NCBI GenBank assembly: GCA_963695105.1
Contig: CAVOGC010000054.1
Span: 1 to 64,000 of the forward strand
Direction of reading: 5' to 3'
Origin: Competibacter sp963695105
Lineage (GTDB): Bacteria > Pseudomonadota > Gammaproteobacteria > Competibacterales > Competibacteraceae
Length of the DNA stretch: 64,000 bases
How positions within the stretch are numbered: the first letter of the stretch is position 1; each line of letters begins with the position of its first letter. Positions 17,700 through 25,982 of the stretch are shown one piece after another. The position numbers were made by a program, and so were the translations under genes. The notes under the pieces were generated by a model that was given only the letters and a program-made list of their open reading frames with translations, was not told where the DNA came from and did no database searches.

Positions 17700-18364
17700 T
17701 TTTTGCCGGCCCCCTTGCCTTGTTGCTGGCCCGCGGCCGGCGCGCTGGCTTCATCCATGTAGCGATACGTCTGCAAGGTGGCCTGGATGCTAAGGGATTC
17801 CGCATCGCCCGCTTTTTTGCCTCCCTTCGCTGCCTTGTCGCTGGTACCGGTCAGCGTCGCGTTCTCCAGGGTCACAATCCGCGACAGCGCCGCAACCCCG
17901 CTGACGAACGCGCCAAACTGATGATAAGTCCCCTGCGCCTTGATGGTAATCGGCTTGGCGGCATAAAAATCCCGAGGTTGTTCGGCCTCGGGCTTGAACA
18001 GTTCGAAGTCCAGACCGTTTAGCTTGCCGGTATTGGATACGTCGTCCAGCAGATCGGGCATCTCCGTGCCGGTTGGCAACTGCCCCAACATGACTTCCAA
18101 TTCGGCCTCCATCTGCTTGAGCTGCGCCCGGAACGATTCCAGATTGGCCGCGACCCGCTGCTTCTCAATAAACTCCTGCCGCAGTTGCTGCTCCTCGCGG
18201 GCCACTCGATCCAGCTCCTCCAAACGGTCGCTGGTGAAAAAATAGTAACCGGCTCCCAGCACGGCGGCGATGACTAGAACGGTCAGCACGATCTTGCCGA
18301 TCCAAGGCCAGTCGCCGGCTTCCCGCAGGTCGAAGTCGCTGAGGTTGATCTCCGACAGATTCAT
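17696..18364 (-). CDS. pilO: Type IV pilus inner-membrane protein PilO
   Basis: A 222-residue bitopic protein with one transmembrane span at about 24-45, a coiled coil (about 48-90) and a periplasmic ferredoxin-like domain. It pairs with PilN to align the pilus machine across the periplasm. The Ala/Gly/Lys-rich tail is a low-complexity extension. It overlaps pilN and pilP by four bases each. Confidence 0.95.
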   Translation of the reverse strand: MNLSEINLSDFDLREAGDWPWIGKIVLTVLVIAAVLGAGYYFFTSDRLEELDRVAREEQQLRQEFIEKQRVAANLESFRAQLKQMEAELEVMLGQLPTGTEMPDLLDDVSNTGKLNGLDFELFKPEAEQPRDFYAAKPITIKAQGTYHQFGAFVSGVAALSRIVTLENATLTGTSDKAAKGGKKAGDAESLSIQATLQTYRYMDEASAPAAGQQQGKGAGKK

Positions 18365-18933
18365 GTCTTCCCCCCCGTGTCCGATTGCTCCGCATCCAGC
18401 TTGAGCGGAACAACCAGTTCGAACACCCGCGCCTGAACGTTATTGACATCTTTGGTTTGAATCACCTGCAAAACTGGCTCGCCAAACAGTTTGGTGTCTC
18501 GAATGCTGCGCATGAATTCGGCAATGATTAGGTCGGAGCGGGCGATGCCGTTGAGAGTCACCTGATTGCTGGTGGTCTTGAAAGCGGTCAGGTAGATATC
18601 CTGGGGAACCAGCCGGACCAACTCATCCAACATCCGCACCATGCCTGGACGGCTGGCCTGCAATTTCTGGATGACGTTGAGGCGTTCCACGAGTCGGTTC
18701 CGGGTTTGTTGTAACGCCTGGATCTCCTCGGCGGCTTTCTTGAGCCGGGCCAGTTCACCGCGCAGATAGTTGTTGCGCTCCTGCTGATACTCGATGCGGT
18801 TGGCGATTTCGGTTTGCACCAGAAACACGATGCCGGCGGCGACCAACGCCGCCGCGACCAACATCGCGACCAACTCGCGCTGTCGCTGAGCACGGCGCAA
18901 CTCACGCCAGGGCAGCAAATTGATGCGCGTCAT
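18361..18933 (-). CDS. pilN: Type IV pilus inner-membrane protein PilN
   Basis: A 190-residue protein beginning MTRINLLPWRE. That segment is the conserved cytoplasmic peptide that docks into PilM. A single transmembrane span follows (about 22-42), then a coiled coil and a periplasmic ferredoxin-like domain. It starts one base after the pilM stop and overlaps pilO by four bases. Confidence 0.96.
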   Translation of the reverse strand: MTRINLLPWRELRRAQRQRELVAMLVAAALVAAGIVFLVQTEIANRIEYQQERNNYLRGELARLKKAAEEIQALQQTRNRLVERLNVIQKLQASRPGMVRMLDELVRLVPQDIYLTAFKTTSNQVTLNGIARSDLIIAEFMRSIRDTKLFGEPVLQVIQTKDVNNVQARVFELVVPLKLDAEQSDTGGKT

Positions 18934-18934
18934 G

Positions 18935-20053
18935 TCAGTCGAAGCTCCTCAGGGCCAGCCCACCGGCAACCGCCAGCATGGGCGCGTCGCGCAATAAGGC
19001 GTTGCCGTTCACTTTGGCGGCGCTACCCATATTCTTGAAGGGGTTGGCAACCACCGTGGCGATGCCCAGTACGTCCGCCACCACTCGATCCAAACCCATG
19101 ATCATGGCACCGCCTCCCACTAGGGCGATAGTATCTATATTATAGCGGCCCGAAGCATATTGGTCGGAGGAAAAAAAGAACTGCAAGCCATGCCCGATCT
19201 GCTCGGCCAGCATGTGCTTGAAAGGTTCCAACACGACCGTGGCGAAATCCTCGGCTACAGAATCGGCGGAGCGCTTGGCCTGTTCGGCCTGCTCCCGGGA
19301 CAGGCCATAGATATCGGCGATACGCAGGGTGAGTTGGTCACAACCGAAACCCTGTTCGCGGGTAAAAATGACGCAATTTTGTTGCAATATATATAGATTG
19401 GTGATGGTGGCGCCGATATCGACCAGCGCGACCAGCCCCTCTCGCGGCTTATCCAGGTTGAGCGATCCACTGTCACCGGCCTTGGGCAGGCCATCCATCA
19501 GCAGGTGGAATGAGTTTTCCAAGGCATAAGCTTCGATATCCACAACCACCGGAATCAAGCCTGCATTCCTGAGCGCGGCTTCCCGGGTATCCACATTCTC
19601 CTTGCGAGTAGCCACCAGCATGACGTCCTGCATTCCGCTACTGGCCTGGGACGGACCCTTCATCTCAAAATCCAGATAGATTTCCTCGATGGGGTACGGA
19701 ATATACTGAGCCGCCTCGATTGAAATGTTGACCTCGACATCGCTTTCCTTGAATTCCGCCGGCATCGGTATGGTGCGCGTGATTACGCTGGAAGTCGGCA
19801 CGGCGACGGCCGCGCGGCGCAAGCGAGTGCCCGCTTTGCGACAGGCCCGCTTAATCGCCTCCCCCATCGCATCGGGATCGGCCGGGTTGCGGTCCTCCAT
19901 CATTCCCTCGCCCAGCGGCTCGACGGCAAAGGCCTCAACCCGGAACCGCGGCCCGGAACGGCTCAACTCGATCAGCTTGATTGACGAGGGGCTGATATCG
20001 ATACCCAAAATAGGTTCTTTACGCTTGAACAGAGCCAAGTTACGCTTCCTCAA
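18935..20053 (-). CDS. pilM: Type IV pilus actin-like ATPase PilM
   Basis: A 372-residue cytoplasmic protein of the FtsA/MreB-like fold that binds the PilN N-terminus. ILGIDISPSSIKLIEL near the start is the phosphate-1 loop, ALVDIGATITNLYI (about 210) the second, and IALVGGGAMIMGLD (about 310) the adenosine motif. First gene of pilMNOPQ. The 111 bases to the divergent 20165 gene must hold its promoter. Confidence 0.97.
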   Translation of the reverse strand: MRKRNLALFKRKEPILGIDISPSSIKLIELSRSGPRFRVEAFAVEPLGEGMMEDRNPADPDAMGEAIKRACRKAGTRLRRAAVAVPTSSVITRTIPMPAEFKESDVEVNISIEAAQYIPYPIEEIYLDFEMKGPSQASSGMQDVMLVATRKENVDTREAALRNAGLIPVVVDIEAYALENSFHLLMDGLPKAGDSGSLNLDKPREGLVALVDIGATITNLYILQQNCVIFTREQGFGCDQLTLRIADIYGLSREQAEQAKRSADSVAEDFATVVLEPFKHMLAEQIGHGLQFFFSSDQYASGRYNIDTIALVGGGAMIMGLDRVVADVLGIATVVANPFKNMGSAAKVNGNALLRDAPMLAVAGGLALRSFD

Positions 20054-20164
20054 CTGATCTGATTGAACGAATCAAACCCGTACCCTGGAAATATAGCAAA
20101 CAAACTTGCTTGAGGTGTCGGGGAATGCCATAGCCCACCGCCATCGCCCCACCGGAGTCTACCC

Positions 20165-20806
20165 ATGGCCCGCCGCCGCCGCGACACCCCCCGACTCACG
20201 ACCCTCGTGGCCCAGGAAAGCGCCCGAATCATGGTCGAAGAAGGCGTCCAGGATTTCCGCAGCGCCAAGCGCAAGGCCGCCATTCGCTTGGCGGTAGCCG
20301 ACAAGGCCGTTCTGCCGGACAACGCCGAGATCGAGCAGGCACTGCTCGACTATCAGCGTCTGTTCCACGCCAACCGCCAGGCGCGGTGCCTGCGTGGCCT
20401 GCGCGAAACCGCCGTGGAAGCCATGCGGTTTCTGGCGCGTTTCCGGCCTCGGCTGGTCGGCCCGGTGCTGAGCGGCGCCACCGGCCCGCACGCCGATATC
20501 CACCTGCACCTGTTTGCCGATACGCCCACGGACGTGCTGCTGTTCTTGATGGAACACCGCATTCCCTTCGATACCACGGAACACCGCGTCAAACTGGGCA
20601 ATGGCGATCCGGCCTGCCTGCCCGCCTTCCGGCTCGACGCCGACGGCAGCCATATCGACCTGACTATTTTCGCGCCGCTGGCCGAACGGGAAGCACCGCG
20701 CAGCCCGGTCGACGGCCGCCCCATGCGGCGGGCGGGCCTGGCCGAGGTTCAGGCTCTGCTGGCTGAAGATCCGCCGAGAATGCCACCAGCCGCGCCCAAG
20801 CGCTGA
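20165..20806 (+). CDS. Unknown protein with nucleotidyltransferase-like segment
   Basis: A 213-residue soluble protein divergent from pilM. The N-terminal 80 residues are helical and basic (MARRRRDTPRL). The middle segment GPVLSGATGPHADIHLHLF resembles the active-site strand of MNT-type nucleotidyltransferases, but the usual paired Asp motif DxD reads DIH. A later LTIFAP strand could carry the third acidic position through the preceding DLT. The similarity is weak and the function unassigned. A degenerate or altered transferase is possible. Confidence 0.6.
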   Translation: MARRRRDTPRLTTLVAQESARIMVEEGVQDFRSAKRKAAIRLAVADKAVLPDNAEIEQALLDYQRLFHANRQARCLRGLRETAVEAMRFLARFRPRLVGPVLSGATGPHADIHLHLFADTPTDVLLFLMEHRIPFDTTEHRVKLGNGDPACLPAFRLDADGSHIDLTIFAPLAEREAPRSPVDGRPMRRAGLAEVQALLAEDPPRMPPAAPKR

Positions 20807-20825
20807 CATCGACCCGCCGCCTCGA

Positions 20826-21101
20826 CTAGGCCTTGTTGGCGGTGGCGCTCGGATGGGTATCGACGAAGTGCTTGAGAACCAACTTCAACTGCAGGACCTT
20901 CTCGGTGTGCCCACGCCGGCCCGCGTCCTCGATATCTTCCAGAATGATGCGCTTGATCATCGGTATGCCTTCCGGCGTATGCACCAGATAGCTGCCCAAT
21001 TCCAAAGCCGCCATTTCCGGCAGATGTTCGTGCTGGGCGATGGCCTCGATCTCTTCTTCGGTCAGGTCGCTCAACTCCAGGCAGTCTTCATAGGTCAACA
21101 T
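20826..21101 (-). CDS. Small acidic conserved hypothetical protein
   Basis: A 91-residue acidic helical protein (MLTYEDCLELSDLTEEEIEAI at the start) with no membrane span or metal motif. AGGAGGG sits 7 bases before the ATG, a strong ribosome site. I recognise it only as a type of small proteobacterial protein of unknown function. It converges on the 20165 gene and appears monocistronic. Confidence 0.65.
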   Translation of the reverse strand: MLTYEDCLELSDLTEEEIEAIAQHEHLPEMAALELGSYLVHTPEGIPMIKRIILEDIEDAGRRGHTEKVLQLKLVLKHFVDTHPSATANKA

Positions 21102-21700
21102 GAGATATTCCCTCCTGAGTCATTATTTCATTTCGATGGATCAAAACCTGATCATTCAGAGCACGCCGCCAAGCAGGATCGGCCCCGCTCCAATGCCGGC
21201 TTGTTAAAGGTTAAACCCGGCGATGCCTCCACACAAGTACAAACCATATGACTGTTGTACTTATTTAGGCTCCTTTGCGACCTTGCCCCCCACGCACCGT
21301 GATTATCCCCGCATCAATCAAGGTTTATCCTTATTTACGTCCGCTGACCGCTTTGGCTAAGGTTCCCGAAGTCAAGCAGTCGAACTCAAAAGTCCCGTTC
21401 AACCTGGTTAGCCGCGAAGGCGGCGGAGAGGTTTCCCAACCACCACAGGATCGAGGGTCGGGCTACCACCGTCCGACCAAAGCGCCACGGCGCGTGCTCC
21501 GAATCAGCACACTCGATAAGCCCATAACCATTCTCTCCCAAGCCTTCGCGGCCGACCGCCTCTTCACTGCCAGGCAACGCCTAACTGACCGCCGCGGTTC
21601 CGCCGGTCAGCTCGATTGTTCATGGATTCGAAGGGCCGGGGTGCGGTAACATTGCGTTTTCGTCCATATCGCAAGCAACCATCGCCCCAGCAAAATTCTT
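21102..21700. other. Long non-coding stretch with several compact hairpins
   Basis: About 600 bases with no convincing protein. From 21412 on it contains a series of short inverted repeats: GCCGC-GAAG-GCGGC (about 21412-21425), GGTT-TCCC-AACC (about 21431-21442), GGTCGG/CCGACC (about 21457-21480), GCGCC-AC-GGCGC (about 21483-21494) and CTGACCG/CGGTCAG (21585-21610). It does not match RNase P, tmRNA, 6S or 5S RNA as I know them. A structured RNA is possible; high GC content alone could also produce this. Confidence 0.25.
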
Positions 21701-21916
21701 ATGAGTCACAATCTTTCCGCCGCGCCAAGCGAGCCGCCGTCCCCCTGCATCGGGGTCTGTGTCATCAACCCGCAGACCCAGTTGTGCGACGGCTGCTACC
21801 GCACGCTGGAAGAAATCGCCGCCTGGTGGGACTGCACGCCCACGCAAAAGCACGCGGTGCTGGCAAGACTGGAGCAGCGGCTGACGCAAATCATGGACGG
21901 TACATTCTTCGGCTGA
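21701..21916 (+). CDS. DUF1289 small cysteine protein
   Basis: A 71-residue protein matching the DUF1289 pattern: SPCIGVCVINP, then LCDGCYRTLEEIAAWW. The four Cys (CxxxC and CxxC) suggest a metal or iron-sulfur site; the biochemical role is not known. No clear ribosome site precedes the ATG. The DUF2889 gene follows by 43 bases on the same strand. Confidence 0.85.
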   Translation: MSHNLSAAPSEPPSPCIGVCVINPQTQLCDGCYRTLEEIAAWWDCTPTQKHAVLARLEQRLTQIMDGTFFG

Positions 21917-21959
21917 CGGTGCTCGCCGCCCAACGCTTTATTCCCTTTGTGAGGATCCC

Positions 21960-22568
21960 ATGCCGCTGCCTGCTCCCGCCCCCCGCCAGTTACTGCACAA
22001 GCGCGTCGTTCAATGTTGGGGTTACCGGCGTGAGGACGGACTGTGGGATATCGAAGGACGGCTGCTTGACACCAAAACCTATCCCTTTCCCAACGAAGAT
22101 CGGGGCGGAGCGATTCAGGCCGGCGAACCGTTGCACGACCTGTGGATCCGCCTGACGGTCGACAGCCAGTGCCTGATTCATGCGGTCGAGGCCCGCACCG
22201 ATGGAGCCCCATTCGCCCTGTGTCCAGCCGTTACCAACCGCTACCAGGGGTTAGTCGGCGTGCGGATCGGGCCGGGCTGGTCACTAAAACTGAAGGAATT
22301 GTTGGGCGGCGCAAGCGGTTGCACGCACATGACCGAACTGCTGGGTCCGGTGGCCACCACGTTCTTTCAAACCCTCTACGGCCAGCGTTACGACGAGGAA
22401 GACGCCAAGCCCGCCACCGCCCGTAAACCGCCGCCGGTCCTGAACACCTGCCATGCGCTGGCCAGCGACAGCCCGGTGGTCAAAAAGCGCTGGCCGCAGG
22501 CCTATACCGGCCGAGACCGGGAAACGGACGATCACAGTCGGCCGCTGCTGGAAAGCTGTATCACTTAA
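21960..22568 (+). CDS. DUF2889 protein
   Basis: A 202-residue soluble protein recognised as DUF2889: LLHKRVVQCWGYRREDGLWDIEGRLLDTK near the start, IRLTVD (about 64), then GASGCTHMTELLGP (about 118). The function of the family is unknown. GAGGAT precedes the ATG. It converges on gpsA. Confidence 0.8.
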   Translation: MPLPAPAPRQLLHKRVVQCWGYRREDGLWDIEGRLLDTKTYPFPNEDRGGAIQAGEPLHDLWIRLTVDSQCLIHAVEARTDGAPFALCPAVTNRYQGLVGVRIGPGWSLKLKELLGGASGCTHMTELLGPVATTFFQTLYGQRYDEEDAKPATARKPPPVLNTCHALASDSPVVKKRWPQAYTGRDRETDDHSRPLLESCIT

Positions 22569-22595
22569 CCCGCCACCCGACCAGCGGCGGCCACA

Positions 22596-23603
22596 TCAAA
22601 CCCCTTCCGGTTTCGGATCGCGCGCCAGCAGATTCTCCACCGCCCGGCGTGGGCTCTGGCCGTGATATAGCACTTCGTCCACCTGTTCGGTGATTGGTAG
22701 CTCCACACCGTGCCGCCGCGCCAGCCGCAGGGTTTCCCGCACCGTCGCCGCGCCTTCCACCACCTGACCGATGGTCGCGTGGGCCATCTCGGCACTATCA
22801 CCCCGACCGATCGCCAACCCGAATCGCCGGTTGCGCGACTGGTCATCGGTGCAAGTCAGCACAAGATCGCCGATGCCGGCCAGCCCCATGAAAGTCTCAC
22901 GCTGGCCACCCACTGCCACGCCCAACCGCACCATCTCCGCCAATCCGCGCGTGATCAGCGCCGCTCGGGCATTGGCCCCAAAACCCAGACCGTCGGCAAT
23001 GCCGGCGGCGATGGCCAGCACGTTCTTGACCGCGCCGCCCAGTTCGACACCGATCACATCGCCGCTGGTGTAGGCGCGCAAGTTGGAGCCGTGCAGCACG
23101 GCCGCCACCCGACGAGCATGCTCCGCATCCCAAGCGGCGACCGTAACGGCGGTCGGCAAGCCACGGGCCACTTCCGCCGCGAAGCTGGGACCCGAAATCG
23201 CCGCCGCCGACCTGTGCCGACCGAGCGCCTCTAGAGTCACCTCATGCAAAAACCGGCCGCTGCCGTGCTCCAAGCCTTTGGTGGCCCAAGCCAAACCGGC
23301 GGTCACCGGCAATAGCGACCGCAGTCGGGCCAAGGTCGCCCCGTAGGCATGGCTCGGTACCGCCACCAGCACCAGATCGATGCCGGCGAGCGCTTCGGTC
23401 AAATCGGCGCCCACGTTCAAGCGGGTCGGGAACGGCACACCCGGTAAGTAGCGGCGGTTCTCTCGCTCCCGGCACAACGGGGCGACTTCTTCCGGATCGT
23501 GGCCCCACAAGCGGACGTCATGCCCATTGCGCGCCAACAGCAGCGCCAGCGCGGTGCCCCAGCTTCCTGCTCCGAGGACAGCGACCCGCGCGGCGGCAAG
23601 CAT
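22596..23603 (-). CDS. gpsA: NAD(P)-dependent glycerol-3-phosphate dehydrogenase
   Basis: Reduces dihydroxyacetone phosphate to sn-glycerol 3-phosphate for phospholipid synthesis. The 335-residue product has the Rossmann motif VAVLGAGSWGTALA at the N-terminus, SGPSFAAEVA (about 140), the catalytic Lys in GGAVKNVLAIAAGI (about 190) and the substrate loop GLAGIGDLVLTCT. It lies 7 bases after secB. The rhodanese-grxC-secB-gpsA order is the same as in E. coli. Confidence 0.96.
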   Translation of the reverse strand: MLAAARVAVLGAGSWGTALALLLARNGHDVRLWGHDPEEVAPLCRERENRRYLPGVPFPTRLNVGADLTEALAGIDLVLVAVPSHAYGATLARLRSLLPVTAGLAWATKGLEHGSGRFLHEVTLEALGRHRSAAAISGPSFAAEVARGLPTAVTVAAWDAEHARRVAAVLHGSNLRAYTSGDVIGVELGGAVKNVLAIAAGIADGLGFGANARAALITRGLAEMVRLGVAVGGQRETFMGLAGIGDLVLTCTDDQSRNRRFGLAIGRGDSAEMAHATIGQVVEGAATVRETLRLARRHGVELPITEQVDEVLYHGQSPRRAVENLLARDPKPEGV

Positions 23604-23610
23604 CCGTCGG

Positions 23611-24096
23611 TCAGGAGGCAGTTGGAGCGGAAGCAGGCGGGGAAGCGGCGGCAGCCTGCGCCTGCTGTTGCTGCAAGCGTTGCAGGTAGAGACTATCGAA
23701 GTTGATCGGATTGAGCAGCAGTGCCGGGAACCCGCCCTTGCCGATCAACGAGGCCAGTTCCTCACGGGCGAAGGGGAACAGGAGATTCGGGCAATACGCA
23801 TGCAGCATGTGGCCCATTTGTCCGTCGTCGAAACCCCGCAGCGTAAACAAACCACCCTGCTGCACCTCGGCCAGATAGGCGGTGCGGTCGCCAAGCTTGG
23901 CGGTCACGGTCACCGTCAGCGACACATCAAACAAGTCTTCGGTCAGCGGCTTGGCGCCGGTTTCCAGGCGCACCTCGGTCTGTGGCTGCCATTGCTCGGT
24001 AAAAATCGTTGGGGAATTAGGCGCCTCCAGCGATACATCCTTCAGATAAACTTTCTGAATTTCGAAATGCTGGGGAACCTGTTGCTGGTCGCTCAT
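23611..24096 (-). CDS. secB: Protein-export chaperone SecB
   Basis: A 161-residue tetrameric chaperone that holds preproteins unfolded for SecA. Recognised from FEIQKVYLKDVSLEAPNSP, the acidic SecA-binding strand and the C-terminal NPINFDSLYLQRL. The frame extends upstream, but MSDQQQVPQHFEIQKVY at 24096 fits the family start. The Ala/Pro-rich tail is a variable extension. Confidence 0.95.
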   Translation of the reverse strand: MSDQQQVPQHFEIQKVYLKDVSLEAPNSPTIFTEQWQPQTEVRLETGAKPLTEDLFDVSLTVTVTAKLGDRTAYLAEVQQGGLFTLRGFDDGQMGHMLHAYCPNLLFPFAREELASLIGKGGFPALLLNPINFDSLYLQRLQQQQAQAAAASPPASAPTAS

Positions 24097-24284
24097 GCGC
24101 AATGCCTTGTCTTGTAGGTGAGAAATATCTGGCATTCTACAGGGTTCGCGCCATACCGCCCAGCAATCCACCCGGACTCGACCGTGGTTGCGTCGCGCGA
24201 ACCGGACACCGGCGACCCACCCACTGGGCATCCTCTGCAGAATGGGCTCGCCGCCGGATCGACGGAAAAACCGCGGGTTCGGCT

Positions 24285-24560
24285 TCAGTCAGGCAACAGT
24301 GAGGTCAACTCACCGCGCCGCTCCAGCTCGAATAAATCGTCGCAGCCACCGACATGCCGATCGCCGATGAAGATTTGTGGCACGGTGTGGCGACCGGTAC
24401 GCTTGGCGATTTCCTCCCACAGCCGCGGGTCGCGGTTCACATCCAACAACGTGTAAGCCGCGCCCTTGCTGTCCAACAGCGCCCGCGCGCGCCGGCAGTA
24501 CGGACAATACTCGGAGGTGTATATGACGATGTTCGGCATCGCCGGATCTGGCGCGGGCAT
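24285..24560 (-). CDS. grxC: Glutaredoxin 3
   Basis: A small thiol-disulfide oxidoreductase with the glutaredoxin active site CPYC, the cis-Pro segment TVPQIFIG and the GGCDDL glutathione-binding turn. The ATG at 24560 overlaps the rhodanese stop (TGATG), giving 91 residues. An inner ATG at 24539 (MPNIVIYT) matches the usual family start and may be the real one. 188 bases separate it from secB. Confidence 0.93.
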   Translation of the reverse strand: MPAPDPAMPNIVIYTSEYCPYCRRARALLDSKGAAYTLLDVNRDPRLWEEIAKRTGRHTVPQIFIGDRHVGGCDDLFELERRGELTSLLPD

Positions 24561-24991
24561 CAGGACTTCTTGCGGCTGACCGGCAAGTGGGCTTCCAGCC
24601 AGGCCGACAGCCCACCGCTCAAGCTGTAAACGTTGACAACTCCGCTCTTTTTGAGCTGCGCGCAAGCCGTCTGCGAGGTGGCGCCATTGCGGCAATAGAC
24701 CACGATGGGTTTGTCCTTGGCCTTGGTCAATTCGCCCAGCCTGTCGCGCAGGGCGCCGAGCGGGATATGGCGCGCCTGCGGGATATGGCCTTCCTTGTAT
24801 TCGCCGCCGTCGCGCACATCCAGAATCAGGGCATCCTGATCGTTGATCAGGCGCAGGGCTTCGGCGGCGCTGAGGCTGCTGACCCCGCGCATTTTGCGCA
24901 GGACCTCGCCGCCGATCAGCATCCCCGCGATCGCGAACAGCGCCAAAAACAACAACCAGTTCTGTGTGGAGAATTCGATGAAATCACTCAT
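24560..24991 (-). CDS. Membrane-anchored rhodanese-like sulfurtransferase (YibN type)
   Basis: A 143-residue protein with one N-terminal transmembrane span (about 12-30) and a rhodanese domain. DVRDGGEYKEGHIPQARHIP is the first signature, and the catalytic loop is VVYCRNGATS with its active Cys. Rhodaneses carry persulfide sulfur. The gene sits between a DUF2892 gene and grxC; the latter arrangement is the E. coli yibN-grxC order. ATG 24991 is preferred over the TTG one codon earlier. Confidence 0.9.
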   Translation of the reverse strand: MSDFIEFSTQNWLLFLALFAIAGMLIGGEVLRKMRGVSSLSAAEALRLINDQDALILDVRDGGEYKEGHIPQARHIPLGALRDRLGELTKAKDKPIVVYCRNGATSQTACAQLKKSGVVNVYSLSGGLSAWLEAHLPVSRKKS

Positions 24992-25012
24992 CAATGATTT
25001 TCCGAGGTTCCG

Positions 25013-25243
25013 TTAGTTCGAACAACTGGTCGGAGCACCAGCATTTTTAATACCCAGCTTCGACAGGATCTGCTCGGCCGGGCAGAAGCGGGTGAAGCCG
25101 CTCTGGAACAGGTTGAACCCGACGAAGGCAGTGAACCAGAGCCAGTTACTGCTGTGATAGAGCGGGCTGGCCGAAGCCCCCAGCAACAATGACAGCAGGA
25201 TAAAGGAACCGGCCATGATCCGGATAATCCGTTCGCTACTCAT
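25013..25243 (-). CDS. DUF2892 membrane protein (YgaP C-terminal-like)
   Basis: A 76-residue inner-membrane protein with two hydrophobic segments (about 8-24 and 31-46), then FCPAEQILSKLGIK. This is the DUF2892 pattern found alone or fused behind a rhodanese domain, as in E. coli YgaP. GAGG lies 6 bases before ATG 25243. The separate rhodanese gene starts 21 bases downstream, so together they look like a split YgaP. Confidence 0.88.
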   Translation of the reverse strand: MSSERIIRIMAGSFILLSLLLGASASPLYHSSNWLWFTAFVGFNLFQSGFTRFCPAEQILSKLGIKNAGAPTSCSN

Positions 25244-25339
25244 GTTTGACCTCAATTGACAACCTCTGAAGACTAAATTGTGGAGTCAGCTTCGCTGCCG
25301 GACGGTAGCGACGGGAGATCGTCGAACCGCTCCGACCGC

Positions 25340-25630
25340 TCAAGCCCGCGCACAGAAAACGTCTCTCATCATGCCGATCAGACGCAAGGTGCGGGCGTCA
25401 CCAACCCGGTAATAGACCCGGTTGGCATCCTTGCGGCAGGTCAGGATACCCTTGTCGCGCAGGATCGCCAGATGCTGGGAGATGTTGCTCTGAGAGGTGC
25501 CCACGCGCTCGACAATTTCCTGGACGCTGACTTCCTGATCGCCCAGGGTACAAAGAATCTTAAGCCGCAGCGGATGCGACATCGCCTTGAGCGAACGCGA
25601 GGCTCGCTCAATATCTTCATCGCGGGTCAT
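25340..25630 (-). CDS. ArsR-family regulator, persulfide-sensor-like (SqrR/BigR/YgaV type)
   Basis: A winged-helix repressor of 96 residues from ATG 25630, with a GGAA upstream. The frame is open further, but this start fits the family. RASRSLKAMSHPLRLKIL leads into the fold, and TSQSNISQHLAILRDKGIL is the recognition helix. Cys27 (KILC) and Cys93 (VFC) are 66 residues apart, the same spacing as the sulfur-sensing Cys41/Cys107 of SqrR and Cys42/Cys108 of BigR. A third Cys lies at 65. Downstream are DUF2892 and rhodanese genes, as with ygaV-ygaP. Sensing sulfide or persulfide is inference from this pattern. Confidence 0.88.
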   Translation of the reverse strand: MTRDEDIERASRSLKAMSHPLRLKILCTLGDQEVSVQEIVERVGTSQSNISQHLAILRDKGILTCRKDANRVYYRVGDARTLRLIGMMRDVFCARA

Positions 25631-25982
25631 CAGCAATTCCAGCGCCAAATTGCCGGCCCCGCCGCCATCCCGCGCAATGCCCGCAAACCCATCGTGCACC
25701 ATAAATCCGACAACGCCTTGTCCGGGAATTTCGCGCATTAGCATAGCTTGATATAGCAATACTGAGAAGCCACTCCACGACCCGTGGCACAAATGTCGAG
25801 TGGCGAAACCAGCCGGTCCGGCGTATTATCGGCGGACAAAATTTTTCACATCGCTTCAAGGGATCGATGTGCTGCTGGCCCAGGATGCCGCGATCATCCG
25901 AGACCGACGCATCCCAACCGCCGACCGACACGCTCAATCCGATGACGACCACGACCGCCCTGAACCAAGGAGGCATTTTTTC
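25631..25982. promoter_or_regulatory. Divergent promoter region, ArsR regulator / gpmA
   Basis: About 350 bases between divergent starts. An AT-rich imperfect palindromic patch around 25738-25762 (TAGCATAGCTTGATATAGC) lies about 110 bases upstream of the regulator and could hold its operator. AAGGAGG at 25968-25974 is the ribosome site of gpmA. Both genes' frames extend into this region but lack family similarity there. Confidence 0.35.

Noticed and set aside
21455..21580. 5S or 6S RNA gene
   Set aside because: A CTGCCAGGCA string near 21568-21577 resembles the 3' end of 5S rRNA, but the matching 5' end and internal helices are missing, and the 6S consensus bubble could not be found on either strand.
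21275..21649. 124-codon plus-strand gene before the DUF1289 gene
   Set aside because: No ribosome site, no family similarity, and it overlaps the row of hairpins.
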